A stretch of DNA of 64,000 bases from Streptomyces gilvus (GTDB lineage Bacteria > Actinomycetota > Actinomycetes > Streptomycetales > Streptomycetaceae). Under the pieces are notes generated by a model. It made no database searches. It had not been told where the DNA came from and saw nothing but the letters and a program-made list of their open reading frames with translations. The stretch lies in NCBI RefSeq assembly GCF_022513565.1, contig NZ_JAKWBE010000001.1:806001-870000 (forward strand), given 5' to 3'. The first letter of the stretch is position 1. Each line of letters begins with the position of its first letter. Below are positions 55,722-63,277 of the stretch, piece by piece. Made by a program: the position numbers and the translations under genes.

Positions 55722-55757
55722 CGGCCACCTGGGCACGAAGACGTTCGCCTCAGGGTG

Positions 55758-55806
55758 CGGACGGGCGGGGTCGGGAGGTGCTCCCCGGCCCCGTCTCGCC
55801 CGTCCG
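55758..55806 (+). terminator. Terminator of the sdhCAB operon
   Basis: CGGACGGGC (55758-55766) pairs with GCCCGTCCG (55798-55806), and an inner GGGG/CCCC and GGAG/CTCC stem extends it. It lies 37 bp after the sdhB stop. Confidence 0.75.
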
Positions 55807-55813
55807 GGGTGTG

Positions 55814-55819
55814 TAGGGT
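55814..55819 (+). promoter_or_regulatory. -10 element of a leaderless transcript
   Basis: TAGGGT lies six bases before the ATG at 55826, and no ribosome site is present, so transcription should start at or near the start codon. Confidence 0.5.
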
Positions 55820-55825
55820 TCGCGC

Positions 55826-56845
55826 ATGATCTTCGGACGCAAGGGGAGGAAGCGGTTTCTCGAGGCCGTCGCCGGGTTCGAGACCGCGGTGCGGGAGAAG
55901 GACGGGGAGCGTTCGCAGCGCACCATGCAGGCGATGCAGGAGCGCTACGCGGACGCCACCGACGACGAGTTCCACGAGGCCGGGCCGCGCCTGGCGGCAC
56001 TGCTGCCCCAGGTGCCTCCCGGACCGTCCGGCCTGGTCGCCGTGCTGATCGGTGCCTGTGTCGAGCGCGGTGCGGACGCCACCGGCTGCGCGCCGTACGT
56101 TTTCGACGGGCTCGCCGAAGCGCTCGGCGCGGCGGGGGAGTTCTGCGCACGCTGGGAAGCGACCGGCGGCGGCGAGATGCCCGAGCCGGACTCGGTGGAC
56201 GAGGAGGCCCTCCAACGGGTCGGCCAGGACGCGGCGGTGGGCTGGTGCACGCTGCCGCAGTGGGAGATGGCGTCCGTGGCCATGCTCAACCACCCGGCCG
56301 TCCGCACCGGATTGGCCACTGCCCGGCGCACGGATCTCCTGCGGGCGCTGCACCCCGTACAGGAGGCCTCCGGACACGACTTCAAGTGCCTCCACTACGC
56401 CCTGCTCGTCCTCGACGACGAGCCCCTGATCGTGCTGCACCGTCCGACCGGCACCGGCTACGCCCTGCGCATGTCCGGCATCGGCGACAACTTCCAGCTG
56501 CACACCCTCCTCGCCGACGCCCTCGTCGGCGGCGGCCACGTGCCCGGCCACGCGCCCTCGGCGCAGGAGGTCGCCGTGTGCCGCGACGCGCCGGGCCAGG
56601 TGCCGACGACCGGCTCCTTCAACCTCGCCACCCCGGGCGGGGAATGGGTGTGGAACGAGGGAACTCCCGCCGACATCCCCGTCGTCGACGGCGTACGACT
56701 CCTCGTCCTCGACCCGCCGCCGTACACCCGCGGCTGGCCCGCCGGCCGGTTCTTCCCCGGCATGGCCGGAGACCTCGTCCTGGAGCGTGTGCTCGACCGG
56801 GCGGAGACCGGCAGATGGCTGGAGCACTGCGCACCGGCGAACTGA
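55826..56845 (+). CDS. Conserved protein of unknown function
   Basis: A 339-residue protein that I do not recognise. It starts MIFGRKGRKRFLEAV, has no signal peptide or membrane helix, and looks helical up to about 120 and mixed alpha/beta after it (FKCLHYALLVLDDEPLIVLHRPTGTGYALRMSGIGDNFQ). Cys and His residues are scattered without a metal pattern. It lies between the sdh operon and the ornithine-lipid pair, where I remember no gene in S. coelicolor, so it may be a local insertion. Confidence 0.75.
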   Translation: MIFGRKGRKRFLEAVAGFETAVREKDGERSQRTMQAMQERYADATDDEFHEAGPRLAALLPQVPPGPSGLVAVLIGACVERGADATGCAPYVFDGLAEALGAAGEFCARWEATGGGEMPEPDSVDEEALQRVGQDAAVGWCTLPQWEMASVAMLNHPAVRTGLATARRTDLLRALHPVQEASGHDFKCLHYALLVLDDEPLIVLHRPTGTGYALRMSGIGDNFQLHTLLADALVGGGHVPGHAPSAQEVAVCRDAPGQVPTTGSFNLATPGGEWVWNEGTPADIPVVDGVRLLVLDPPPYTRGWPAGRFFPGMAGDLVLERVLDRAETGRWLEHCAPAN

Positions 56846-56999
56846 CCGGTACCGTCCGAGCCGTTCAGCAACCGCACATCAACGCTCTCTGCGCCCGTCA
56901 CGCGAAGGTCAGCCGGCATCGGAAGAACAGGGGCGGCAGATCGCACGCCACGGGTCTGCTCCCCGCTCCGCCGACCCGGCCCGTGACCAGGAGAGAGCC

Positions 57000-57770
57000 A
57001 TGACCGGCGCAACGACCCTCGACCGTCCCCCCAAGCCCGCGGCCCCCACCCGCTACACCGTCTCCCTGGCCCGCGACGAGGCCGACGTACGCGCCGCGCA
57101 GCGGCTGCGGCACGAGGTGTTCGCCGGTGAGATGGGCGCCCTGCTGTCCTCCCCGCAGCCGGGCCACGACATCGACGCCTTCGACGCCTACTGCGACCAC
57201 CTGCTGGTCCGCGAGGAGACCACCGGGCTGGTCGTCGGCACCTACCGGCTGCTGCCGCCCGAGCGGGCCGCGGTCGCCGGACGACTCTACTCCGAGAGCG
57301 AGTTCGACCTGACCCCGCTCGACGCGATCCGCCCGGGTCTCGTCGAGGTCGGCCGATCCTGCGTCCACCCCGACCACCGCGACGGCGCCGTCATCGGCCT
57401 GATCTGGGCCGGCATCGCCCGCTACATGGTCGACCGCGGCCACGAGTGGCTGGCCGGCTGCTGCTCCGTCCCGCTCGCCGACGGCGGCGCGCTCGCCTCC
57501 GCGACCTGGGACCGGGTGCGCGCCAAGCACCTGGCGCCCCAGGAGTACCGCGTACGGCCCCTGCTGCCCTGGGTCCCGACCGCCAAAGCCCCCGCCGCAC
57601 CGGCCGAACTCCCGGCTCTCCTGCGCGGCTACCTCCGCCTCGGCGCCTGGGTGTGCGCCGAGCCCGCCCACGACCCCGACTTCGGGGTCGCCGACCTGTA
57701 CGTGCTGCTGTCGATGCGCCGGGTCAACCCCCGCTATCTGCGGCACTTCCTGTCCCTCGTGCCGGCCTGA
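57000..57770 (+). CDS. olsB: Probable ornithine N-acyltransferase OlsB
   Basis: A GNAT-fold acyltransferase of 256 residues of the OlsB/hemolysin-like type. RHEVFAGEMGA, DAYCDHLLVREETTGLVVGTYRLL, VEVGRSCVHPDHRDGAVIGLIW and GCCSVP are its marks. OlsB joins a 3-hydroxyacyl chain from ACP to ornithine, giving lyso-ornithine lipid. The next gene encodes a PlsC-type enzyme that fits the second step (OlsA), overlapping by one base. In S. coelicolor I recall this pair as SCO0921/SCO0920. AGGAGAG precedes the ATG. Confidence 0.8.
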   Translation: MTGATTLDRPPKPAAPTRYTVSLARDEADVRAAQRLRHEVFAGEMGALLSSPQPGHDIDAFDAYCDHLLVREETTGLVVGTYRLLPPERAAVAGRLYSESEFDLTPLDAIRPGLVEVGRSCVHPDHRDGAVIGLIWAGIARYMVDRGHEWLAGCCSVPLADGGALASATWDRVRAKHLAPQEYRVRPLLPWVPTAKAPAAPAELPALLRGYLRLGAWVCAEPAHDPDFGVADLYVLLSMRRVNPRYLRHFLSLVPA

Positions 57771-58576
57771 TGAGCGTCTGGCAGCCCAGCGCGCCCTGCA
57801 CCCCTCGGGCCTGCATAGAGGCGACGGCGTCCGCCACGGCCGTACCCCGTGCCGTGCTGCGGCTCGCGGCGGTCACGGTCCTGATGCTCACCGGGATCCT
57901 GCTGTCGCCGCTCGGCGGGAGGATCCCCGCCGGGTGGGTCAGGCGGTGGTGCCGGTGGATCGTACGGGCCGCGGGGGTCCGGGTCCGGATCACCGGCGCC
58001 ACCGTCCCCACCGGTGGTCTGCTGCTGGTCGCCAACCACATCTCCTGGATGGACATCCCGCTGCTCGCCGCCGTCCGCCCCGCCCGGATGCTCGCCAAGT
58101 CCGACATCCGTGACTGGCCCGTGGCCGGTCCCGTCGCGGCCCGCGGCGCCCTGTTCATCGACCGCAACCGGCTGCGCGCCCTGCCCGGCACGGTCGCCCG
58201 CATCGCGGACGCGCTGCGCGACGGGCAGGCCGTCGGGGTCTTCCCCGAGGGCAGCACCTGGTGCGGCCGCGCCCAGGGCAGCTTCCGCCGGGCCGTCTTC
58301 CAGGCCGCCCTCGACGCGGACGTCCCCGTCCAGCCCGTCCACCTGCGCTACCGGATGACCGAGGGCCCGGCCAGCACGGCCCCGGCCTTCATCGGGGACG
58401 ACTCCCTGCTGGCCTCGGTGTGGCGGGTGGTCCTCACCCGGGGCCTGGTGGCCGAGGTCGATGTCCGGCCCCTCATCCCGCCCGGCACCCACCCCGACCG
58501 CCGCTCCCTGGCCCGCGCGGCCCAGCCCGGAGCCACAGCCCAGCCCGACTGGACCCACACGGCGCTGGTGACCTGA
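57770..58576 (+). CDS. olsA: PlsC-type acyltransferase, probable OlsA
   Basis: A 268-residue acyltransferase. After a membrane helix (about 25-50), NHISWMD is the catalytic Hx4D motif and FPEGSTW the phosphate-binding motif of the 1-acyl-glycerol-3-phosphate acyltransferase family. Beside OlsB it should add the second acyl chain to lyso-ornithine lipid; a role in phosphatidic acid synthesis is the alternative. The ATG shares one base with the stop of olsB (TGATG), so translation is coupled. Confidence 0.82.
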   Translation: MSVWQPSAPCTPRACIEATASATAVPRAVLRLAAVTVLMLTGILLSPLGGRIPAGWVRRWCRWIVRAAGVRVRITGATVPTGGLLLVANHISWMDIPLLAAVRPARMLAKSDIRDWPVAGPVAARGALFIDRNRLRALPGTVARIADALRDGQAVGVFPEGSTWCGRAQGSFRRAVFQAALDADVPVQPVHLRYRMTEGPASTAPAFIGDDSLLASVWRVVLTRGLVAEVDVRPLIPPGTHPDRRSLARAAQPGATAQPDWTHTALVT

Positions 58577-58604
58577 CCACCCCCGGACCACCCTCGCCGA
58601 GTCT

Positions 58605-59651
58605 TCAGGTGCCGGCAAGCTGGCCAGGTGGCCCAACCTCCTGGCCCGGGAGCGTAGTTGCCTGACCCGGGGTGTCCAGCCACGCGCCGATTCGGGTGAC
58701 GGCGTCCTCCACGGTGGTGTGCGGGGCGCCGGACGCTTCGAGGGATGTGCGGGCCGCGGCGGCGAGTTGGGGGTCGGTGAGGCCCAGCTCCGTACGGGCT
58801 GTCTCGTACTCCTGCAGCAGCCCCGGACCGAACAGCAGAGGGTCGTCGGCGTTGAGCGTGCACCTCACGCCCGCTTCCAGCAGCCGCGGCAGGGGATGCG
58901 CGGCAAGGGATGCGACGACCCCGAGAGCGACGTTGGAGGTGGGGCAGACGTCGAGGACGATGCCCTCCGCGGCCAGCCGGTCCAGAAGAGCCGGGTCTTC
59001 GACGGCCCGTACACCGTGGGCGATGCGTCGCGCGCCCAGTACGTCGAGCGCGGCGCGCATGCCGGCCGGGCCGGCGAGTTCCCCCGCGTGCGGGGCCGAG
59101 ATCAGCCCGGCCTCGCGGGCGATGGCGAACGCCTCGGCGAACGGCTCGGGGGCATGGCGGGCCTCGTCTCCGGCCAGGCCGAAGCCGACCACCCCGTCCC
59201 CTGATCGTCTCGCCGCGAGACGGGCGGTCTCGACCGCCTGCGACGGGTCCGCGTGGCGCCGGGCGTACACCAGGACGCCGAAGCCCACGCCCAGCCGGTC
59301 ACCCGCGCGACGGCCCTCGTCGATCACCGCGTCCAGCAGGTCGAGCGCGGCCCCCGGATCGTCCTCGTAGGTCAGGGGGTTCAGGTGCGGCTCGATCCAC
59401 ACCGCTCCGTCCGCGGCGGCGTCCTCGACCACCTCGCGCACCAGCCGCAGCAGGTTCCGGCGCGGTCCCTCCCGCACCAGCCGGGCAGCGGCGTCGTACA
59501 GGGCGCCGAAGTCCTCGAACGAGGCGAAGTCACCTGCGTCCGGCGGCCGTTCACCACGCTCACCCGCCAGCTCCGCGAGCGTGGCGGGACGCATCGCACC
59601 TTCCAGATGCAGATGGAGATGCGCCTTGGGCAGACGGTCCAGACTTCGCAC
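58605..59651 (-). CDS. Adenosine deaminase family protein
   Basis: A 348-residue TIM-barrel deaminase. HLHLEGAMRPATL gives the metal His pair, LAGDEA the Gly-x-Glu region, APHAGELAG the third His, CPTSNVALG the substrate loop and LNADDPLLF the metal Asp. The set is complete, so it should be active on adenosine, adenine or a related purine; the exact substrate is unclear because the family is broad. The GTG start lies at 59651. It is divergent from the Ala-rich leader at 59721. Confidence 0.9.
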   Translation of the reverse strand: MRSLDRLPKAHLHLHLEGAMRPATLAELAGERGERPPDAGDFASFEDFGALYDAAARLVREGPRRNLLRLVREVVEDAAADGAVWIEPHLNPLTYEDDPGAALDLLDAVIDEGRRAGDRLGVGFGVLVYARRHADPSQAVETARLAARRSGDGVVGFGLAGDEARHAPEPFAEAFAIAREAGLISAPHAGELAGPAGMRAALDVLGARRIAHGVRAVEDPALLDRLAAEGIVLDVCPTSNVALGVVASLAAHPLPRLLEAGVRCTLNADDPLLFGPGLLQEYETARTELGLTDPQLAAAARTSLEASGAPHTTVEDAVTRIGAWLDTPGQATTLPGQEVGPPGQLAGT

Positions 59652-59707
59652 GGTGGCTCACTCTACGGGCGGTCGGAAATTCAGAGGCCCGGGCGTGGCG
59701 CAGCTGT

Positions 59708-59713
59708 TAGCGT
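59708..59713 (+). promoter_or_regulatory. -10 element of the AlaRS-like leader transcript
   Basis: TAGCGT lies seven bases before the leader ATG, the same -10 sequence and nearly the same distance as in the sdhC promoter. No good -35 is visible. Transcription should start at or near the leader start codon. Confidence 0.5.
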
Positions 59714-59720
59714 CGAGGAC

Positions 59721-59789
59721 ATGAACGTCATCAGGCGAACCAGCCCCGCAGCCGCGCGAGCGACCAGCTCGCCGGCTGCCGACGCCTGA
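59721..59789 (+). CDS. Ala-rich leader peptide
   Basis: A 22-codon frame with seven Ala codons, clustered at codons 10-12 (GCA GCC GCG), 14, 19, 20 and 22. It has no useful ribosome site but starts seven bases after a -10, so it is likely read from a leaderless mRNA. It lies 113 bp upstream of an alanyl-tRNA-synthetase-like gene, with a terminator hairpin in between. This is the layout of an attenuation leader that senses charged tRNA-Ala. Translation is inferred. Confidence 0.6.
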   Translation: MNVIRRTSPAAARATSSPAADA

Positions 59790-59814
59790 CCTCACCACCC
59801 ACCCCGGCGGCCGG
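59772..59814 (+). promoter_or_regulatory. Candidate antiterminator pairing
   Basis: CCGGCTGCC (59772-59780, in the leader's last Ala codons) can pair with GGCGGCCGG (59806-59814), nine pairs with one G-U. This uses the left arm of the terminator and so excludes it. A ribosome stalled at Ala codons 10-12 would leave the pairing free; one at the stop codon would cover it. Confidence 0.5.
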
Positions 59815-59830
59815 AAACGGACCGCCGGGG
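59802..59830 (+). terminator. Attenuator hairpin upstream of the AlaRS-like gene
   Basis: CCCCGGCGG and CCG (59802-59813) pair with CGG and CCGCCGGGG (59818-59830) around a GAAA loop, 12 pairs with one bulged A (59821). It lies 12 bp past the leader stop codon and 71 bp before the gene start. There is little U-run, as is common in Streptomyces. Confidence 0.7.
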
Positions 59831-59901
59831 CGTTCTCGCAGGTGACTCCCGTGTTCCCGCGCGGTTCTTTCCGGTCCCCATGACCCGTAAGGAAGACCGC
59901 C

Positions 59902-61104
59902 ATGAGCATGAACACGAACGTGAACATGAGCACGGACCAGGTCGTACGGACCTTCACCGACTTCTACCAGGAGCGCGGACACCGGCCCGTCAACGGCGGC
60001 ACGCTGTTGCCGCCGCCCTCGGACCCGGTGCTGTTCACCACGTCCGGCATGCACCCGCTCACGCCCTGTCTGCTCGGCCGCCCGCATCCTCAGGGCCGGC
60101 GCCTGGTCAATGTCCAGCGCTGTCTGCGGACGACCGATCTCGACGAGGTCGGCGACCCGACGCACCTGACGGTGTTCGAGATGCTCGGCTCGTGGTCCCT
60201 CGGTGACTACGGCCACTCGCAGAGCCTGCGGTGGGGATACGAGCTGCTGCGGGACGGCTTCGGCATCCCGCACGAGCAGTTGTACGTCACCGTCTTCGGC
60301 GGCGACGACCAGGTCGGCCCGGACACCCATTCCCTGCGCACCTGGCGGCAGTTGGGCGTCCCCGTCGAGCCGACCGGGGAGGACAACTGGTGGTCCAACG
60401 GCCCCGTCGGCCCGTGCGGCCCCGACTCCGAGATCTTCGTGTGGACCGGTGGCCCCGGCACCCCGCCCGAGGGCACCCCGACCACCGACCCGCGCTGGGT
60501 GGAGATCTGGAACCACGTCCACATGCGTCACCTCCGCCGCGAGGACGGCACCCTGGAGCCGCTGCGGCAGCCCGCCGTCGACACCGGCATGGGCCTGGAA
60601 CGCCTGGTGACCGTCCTGCAGGGGCGCAACTCCGTCTACGAGACCGACCTGTTCGAGCCGTGGATGCGGACGGTGCCCTCGCTGTGGCACCTGGACGACG
60701 AACCCTCGCTCCGCCTCGTCTGCGACCACCTGCGCTCGGCCGTCGTCGTCCTCGGCGACGGAGTACGGCCCTCCAACACCGGCCGCGGCTACGTCCTGCG
60801 GCGGCTGATCCGCCGTCTGCTCACCACCCTGCGGCGCGACGACCCCTCCCGCACCCTCGCCGACCTGCCCCAGGAACCGATCGGCCACACGCTGGACCAC
60901 TTCCGCCAGCCCGGTGGTGTCGAGGCCGTGCGTGAGCAACTCCTCGACGAGGAGCGGGGGTTCACCCGGCTGCTCGAACGCGGCCGACGCCTGCTCTCCA
61001 AGCCGGAGTTCCAACGGCCGCTGACCGACGAGGACTACGGCTACCTCCACGACACCCACGGCCTGCCCCGGGACCTCGTCGCCGGGATGCTCGGCACGGG
61101 ATGA
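59902..61104 (+). CDS. Truncated alanyl-tRNA synthetase paralogue
   Basis: A 400-residue class II synthetase-like protein that holds only the first half of AlaRS. Motif regions are clear: LFTTSGMHPLTPCLLG, QRCLRTTDLDEVG, TVFEMLGSWSLGDYGHS (motif 2), NWWSNGPVGPCGPDSEIF and DTGMGLERLVTVLQG (motif 3), followed by the helical tRNA-recognition part. The editing domain and the C-terminal DHHA1 domain of the normal enzyme (near 890 residues) are absent. It may be a backup or drug-resistant AlaRS, or a ligase using alanine for another acceptor. AAGGAAG precedes ATG 59902. The upstream attenuator suggests induction by alanine shortage. Confidence 0.85.
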   Translation: MSMNTNVNMSTDQVVRTFTDFYQERGHRPVNGGTLLPPPSDPVLFTTSGMHPLTPCLLGRPHPQGRRLVNVQRCLRTTDLDEVGDPTHLTVFEMLGSWSLGDYGHSQSLRWGYELLRDGFGIPHEQLYVTVFGGDDQVGPDTHSLRTWRQLGVPVEPTGEDNWWSNGPVGPCGPDSEIFVWTGGPGTPPEGTPTTDPRWVEIWNHVHMRHLRREDGTLEPLRQPAVDTGMGLERLVTVLQGRNSVYETDLFEPWMRTVPSLWHLDDEPSLRLVCDHLRSAVVVLGDGVRPSNTGRGYVLRRLIRRLLTTLRRDDPSRTLADLPQEPIGHTLDHFRQPGGVEAVREQLLDEERGFTRLLERGRRLLSKPEFQRPLTDEDYGYLHDTHGLPRDLVAGMLGTG

Positions 61105-61163
61105 CGCCGGCGGGGCGGCGTCCGGGGCGGCGGGTGCACGGACCGCTCCGGACGCCGGCCGCG

Positions 61164-62504
61164 TCAGCGCTGGGTGTAGATGAAGCCGATCTTGTCGACC
61201 TCGTCGCCCGAGCGTCCGTGGAATCCGGCGATCTGCCAGCCGGACGGCGCGGTGCGGGTCACGCAGTCGGCGGTCGTGGTGCCACCGGCCAGGGTGCGGC
61301 CCAGGTTGGTGGTGAACCTGGCGTAGAAGATCCGGGTGTGGTCTTGGTACGAGCCCTGGCACAGGTAGGCGGTCGTGACGTACTCGCCGCTGCCCAGGGT
61401 CAGGGAGGACGCGGTCCCGCCGGTGCCGCCGTGTGCGAGCGTCGTGCCGCCTGCGAGGGTGAGGTTCATCTGGTCGACGCGGGAGCCGGAGCGGATGCCG
61501 ACGGTGGTGGCGCGGGCGCCGGCCGGCACGCTGTCGATGTCGTTGTAGTAGTCGCCGTGCGGGCCGCCGAACTGGTCGCTGAGCTGGAAGGCGGAGGTGC
61601 GCGACCAGGTGAAGCCGACCGTGATCGGGTCGTGGTCGGAGAGCATCAGCCCGTCGTCGGTGAGGAACTTGGCGTGCTCGTTGTTGTACGAGGTCGCGTT
61701 CAGCGAGACGAGCTTGCTGCCGCGGTACAGGACCTTGTCGACGACCTCGCAGGTGTTGGGCACGGTGGCCCCGGACTGGTCGCAGACGAGCGCGTCGCTG
61801 CCCTTGGCGGGCGGGGTGCCGCCGCGGATCAGCTGGACCCAGGCGTCGGTGAGCCCGTTGTCGGAGGCGAACTCGGCGATGGTGTCGGCCGTGCGGGTGT
61901 AGCGGGTGTTGGTGTCGCCCATGACCACGACGGCGTTGCCGGCCGAGTGCGTCTTGATGAAGGCGGTGAGCTGGTTGAGGTTGTCGGCGCGGGAGGCCTC
62001 GTCGCCGTCGTTGGTGCCCGCGTTGGTGTGCAGGTTGTAGAAGTCGACATAGACGCCCTCGGCCAGGCGCTCGCGCATGAAGGTGAAGCCCTTGGGGGTC
62101 AGACAGTCACCCGAGTCGATCTGGCAGGAGTTCCACCTCAGCCGCTCGAAGTCGTCCGTGTCGTAGGGGATCTTCGACAGGGTGTTGAGCCCGCTGCCGA
62201 TGCCGGCCCCGCCGCTGGTCGGCGTGCGGTAGGCGTGCGCGGTGTCGCCCGCGTAGAGGTACGCGTGGTAGTTGAAGTCCTCCTCGACATGCACGATGTC
62301 GTACGGCGCGATCCGCTGGCCGATCGCCGTGGTGCTGGTGTCACGGGGCGTGGACGCGCTGGAGAGGCTCTGCGGCAGGCCGGCGACGTTGTAGCTGAGC
62401 ACGCTGAAGCTGCCCGAGTCGGCGGCCGCCGCGGAGGGCGCCGCCATGGTGAGCCCGCCGAGAGCGGCGGCTGCCGCCGCCAGGCAGGCGAGGAGTCTGC
62501 GCAT
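61164..62504 (-). CDS. Secreted endonuclease/exonuclease/phosphatase-family enzyme with jacalin-like tail
   Basis: A 446-residue exported enzyme. The signal peptide ends near AAAA (about 28). The EEP domain (30-310) shows SYNVAGLP, HVEEDFNYH (metal Glu), NLHTNAG, VVVMGDTNTRY and LSDHDPI (catalytic Asp-His). It resembles bacterial sphingomyelinase- and DNase-like members. The last 130 residues (GGPHGDYYNDIDSVPAGARATTVGIRSGSRVDQM) look like a jacalin-type lectin domain. It may cut lipids or nucleic acids at glycosylated surfaces. AGGAG precedes the ATG. It is convergent with the AlaRS-like gene. Confidence 0.87.
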   Translation of the reverse strand: MRRLLACLAAAAAALGGLTMAAPSAAAADSGSFSVLSYNVAGLPQSLSSASTPRDTSTTAIGQRIAPYDIVHVEEDFNYHAYLYAGDTAHAYRTPTSGGAGIGSGLNTLSKIPYDTDDFERLRWNSCQIDSGDCLTPKGFTFMRERLAEGVYVDFYNLHTNAGTNDGDEASRADNLNQLTAFIKTHSAGNAVVVMGDTNTRYTRTADTIAEFASDNGLTDAWVQLIRGGTPPAKGSDALVCDQSGATVPNTCEVVDKVLYRGSKLVSLNATSYNNEHAKFLTDDGLMLSDHDPITVGFTWSRTSAFQLSDQFGGPHGDYYNDIDSVPAGARATTVGIRSGSRVDQMNLTLAGGTTLAHGGTGGTASSLTLGSGEYVTTAYLCQGSYQDHTRIFYARFTTNLGRTLAGGTTTADCVTRTAPSGWQIAGFHGRSGDEVDKIGFIYTQR

Positions 62505-62717
62505 GGGGGGTGTGTCTCCTGGGGTGGGAGTGAACGTCGGACTGAAAGCGGTTGCGGTGAGCCAGGGATTGAAGTTACCGCTGGTTACCCCAGTCTGTCG
62601 CGACCCTGACAGGAGATCGTTCCGTGGGGGTGGAGGACGGGTCAGGGGTGCGGGAACTCGGTGCAAGCCCGATGGCGTGCCCGTCGTCCCCCCCCTCGTC
62701 CATCTATGTGAATGTGA

Positions 62718-63218
62718 AACATCCGCCGGCCCTGCACGCCGACCGGCACCAATCTGCTCGGGTTGGTCAAGCACGCGACGCATGCCGAACTCGGCTATCT
62801 GGGCGACACGTTCGGGCGGCCCTCCGGTCTGCCGGAGCCCCTCTTCGGGGAGGGCGCGGACACCAACGCCGACATGTGGGCCAGGGCCGACGAGTCGCGC
62901 GAGGACATCGTCGCCCGTTATCGCGGCGCGTGGGCGCACGCGGACGCCACGCTGGAGGAACGGGAGCTGGACGCGGTCGGCACGGTGCCCTGGTGGCCGA
63001 GCGGCGCCGACGAGGTGACCCTGCACCACGCGATCGTGCGCGTCATCGCCGACACGCACCGGCACGCCGGCCACGCCGACATCATCCGCGAACTCATCGA
63101 CGGAGCCGTCGGGATGAACGAGGACAACACCAGCCTGCCGACGGCGGACACGGCTTGGTGGGCGGAGTACCGGCAGCAGTTGGAGAGCGTGGCCCGGAAG
63201 GCGTCCGGTCAGGAGTGA
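62718..63218 (+). pseudogene. 5'-truncated DinB/DUF664 protein
   Basis: The frame after a stop at 62715-62717 reads CTPTGTNLLGLVKHATHAELGYLGDTFGRP, a highly typical mid-section of DUF664 (mini-DinB) proteins, and continues through RVIADTHRHAGHADIIREL with the expected metal His residues. Normal members have about 40 residues before this that are missing here, and no ATG or GTG lies in frame upstream of a TTG at 62763. It is either a decayed gene or a short product from that TTG. These four-helix enzymes often use mycothiol or similar cofactors. Confidence 0.6.
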
Positions 63219-63277
63219 GAACGCCTGCCCGCCCCGGGTACGGGATGGGCAGGCTTGGCAGGGATGTTGACGGCCCG

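Noticed and set aside
59880..60206. Frame with a His/Glu run starting at the ATG of 59880
   Set aside because: It overlaps the AlaRS-like gene in another frame; the run comes from the repeated AC-rich codons of that gene's N-terminus.
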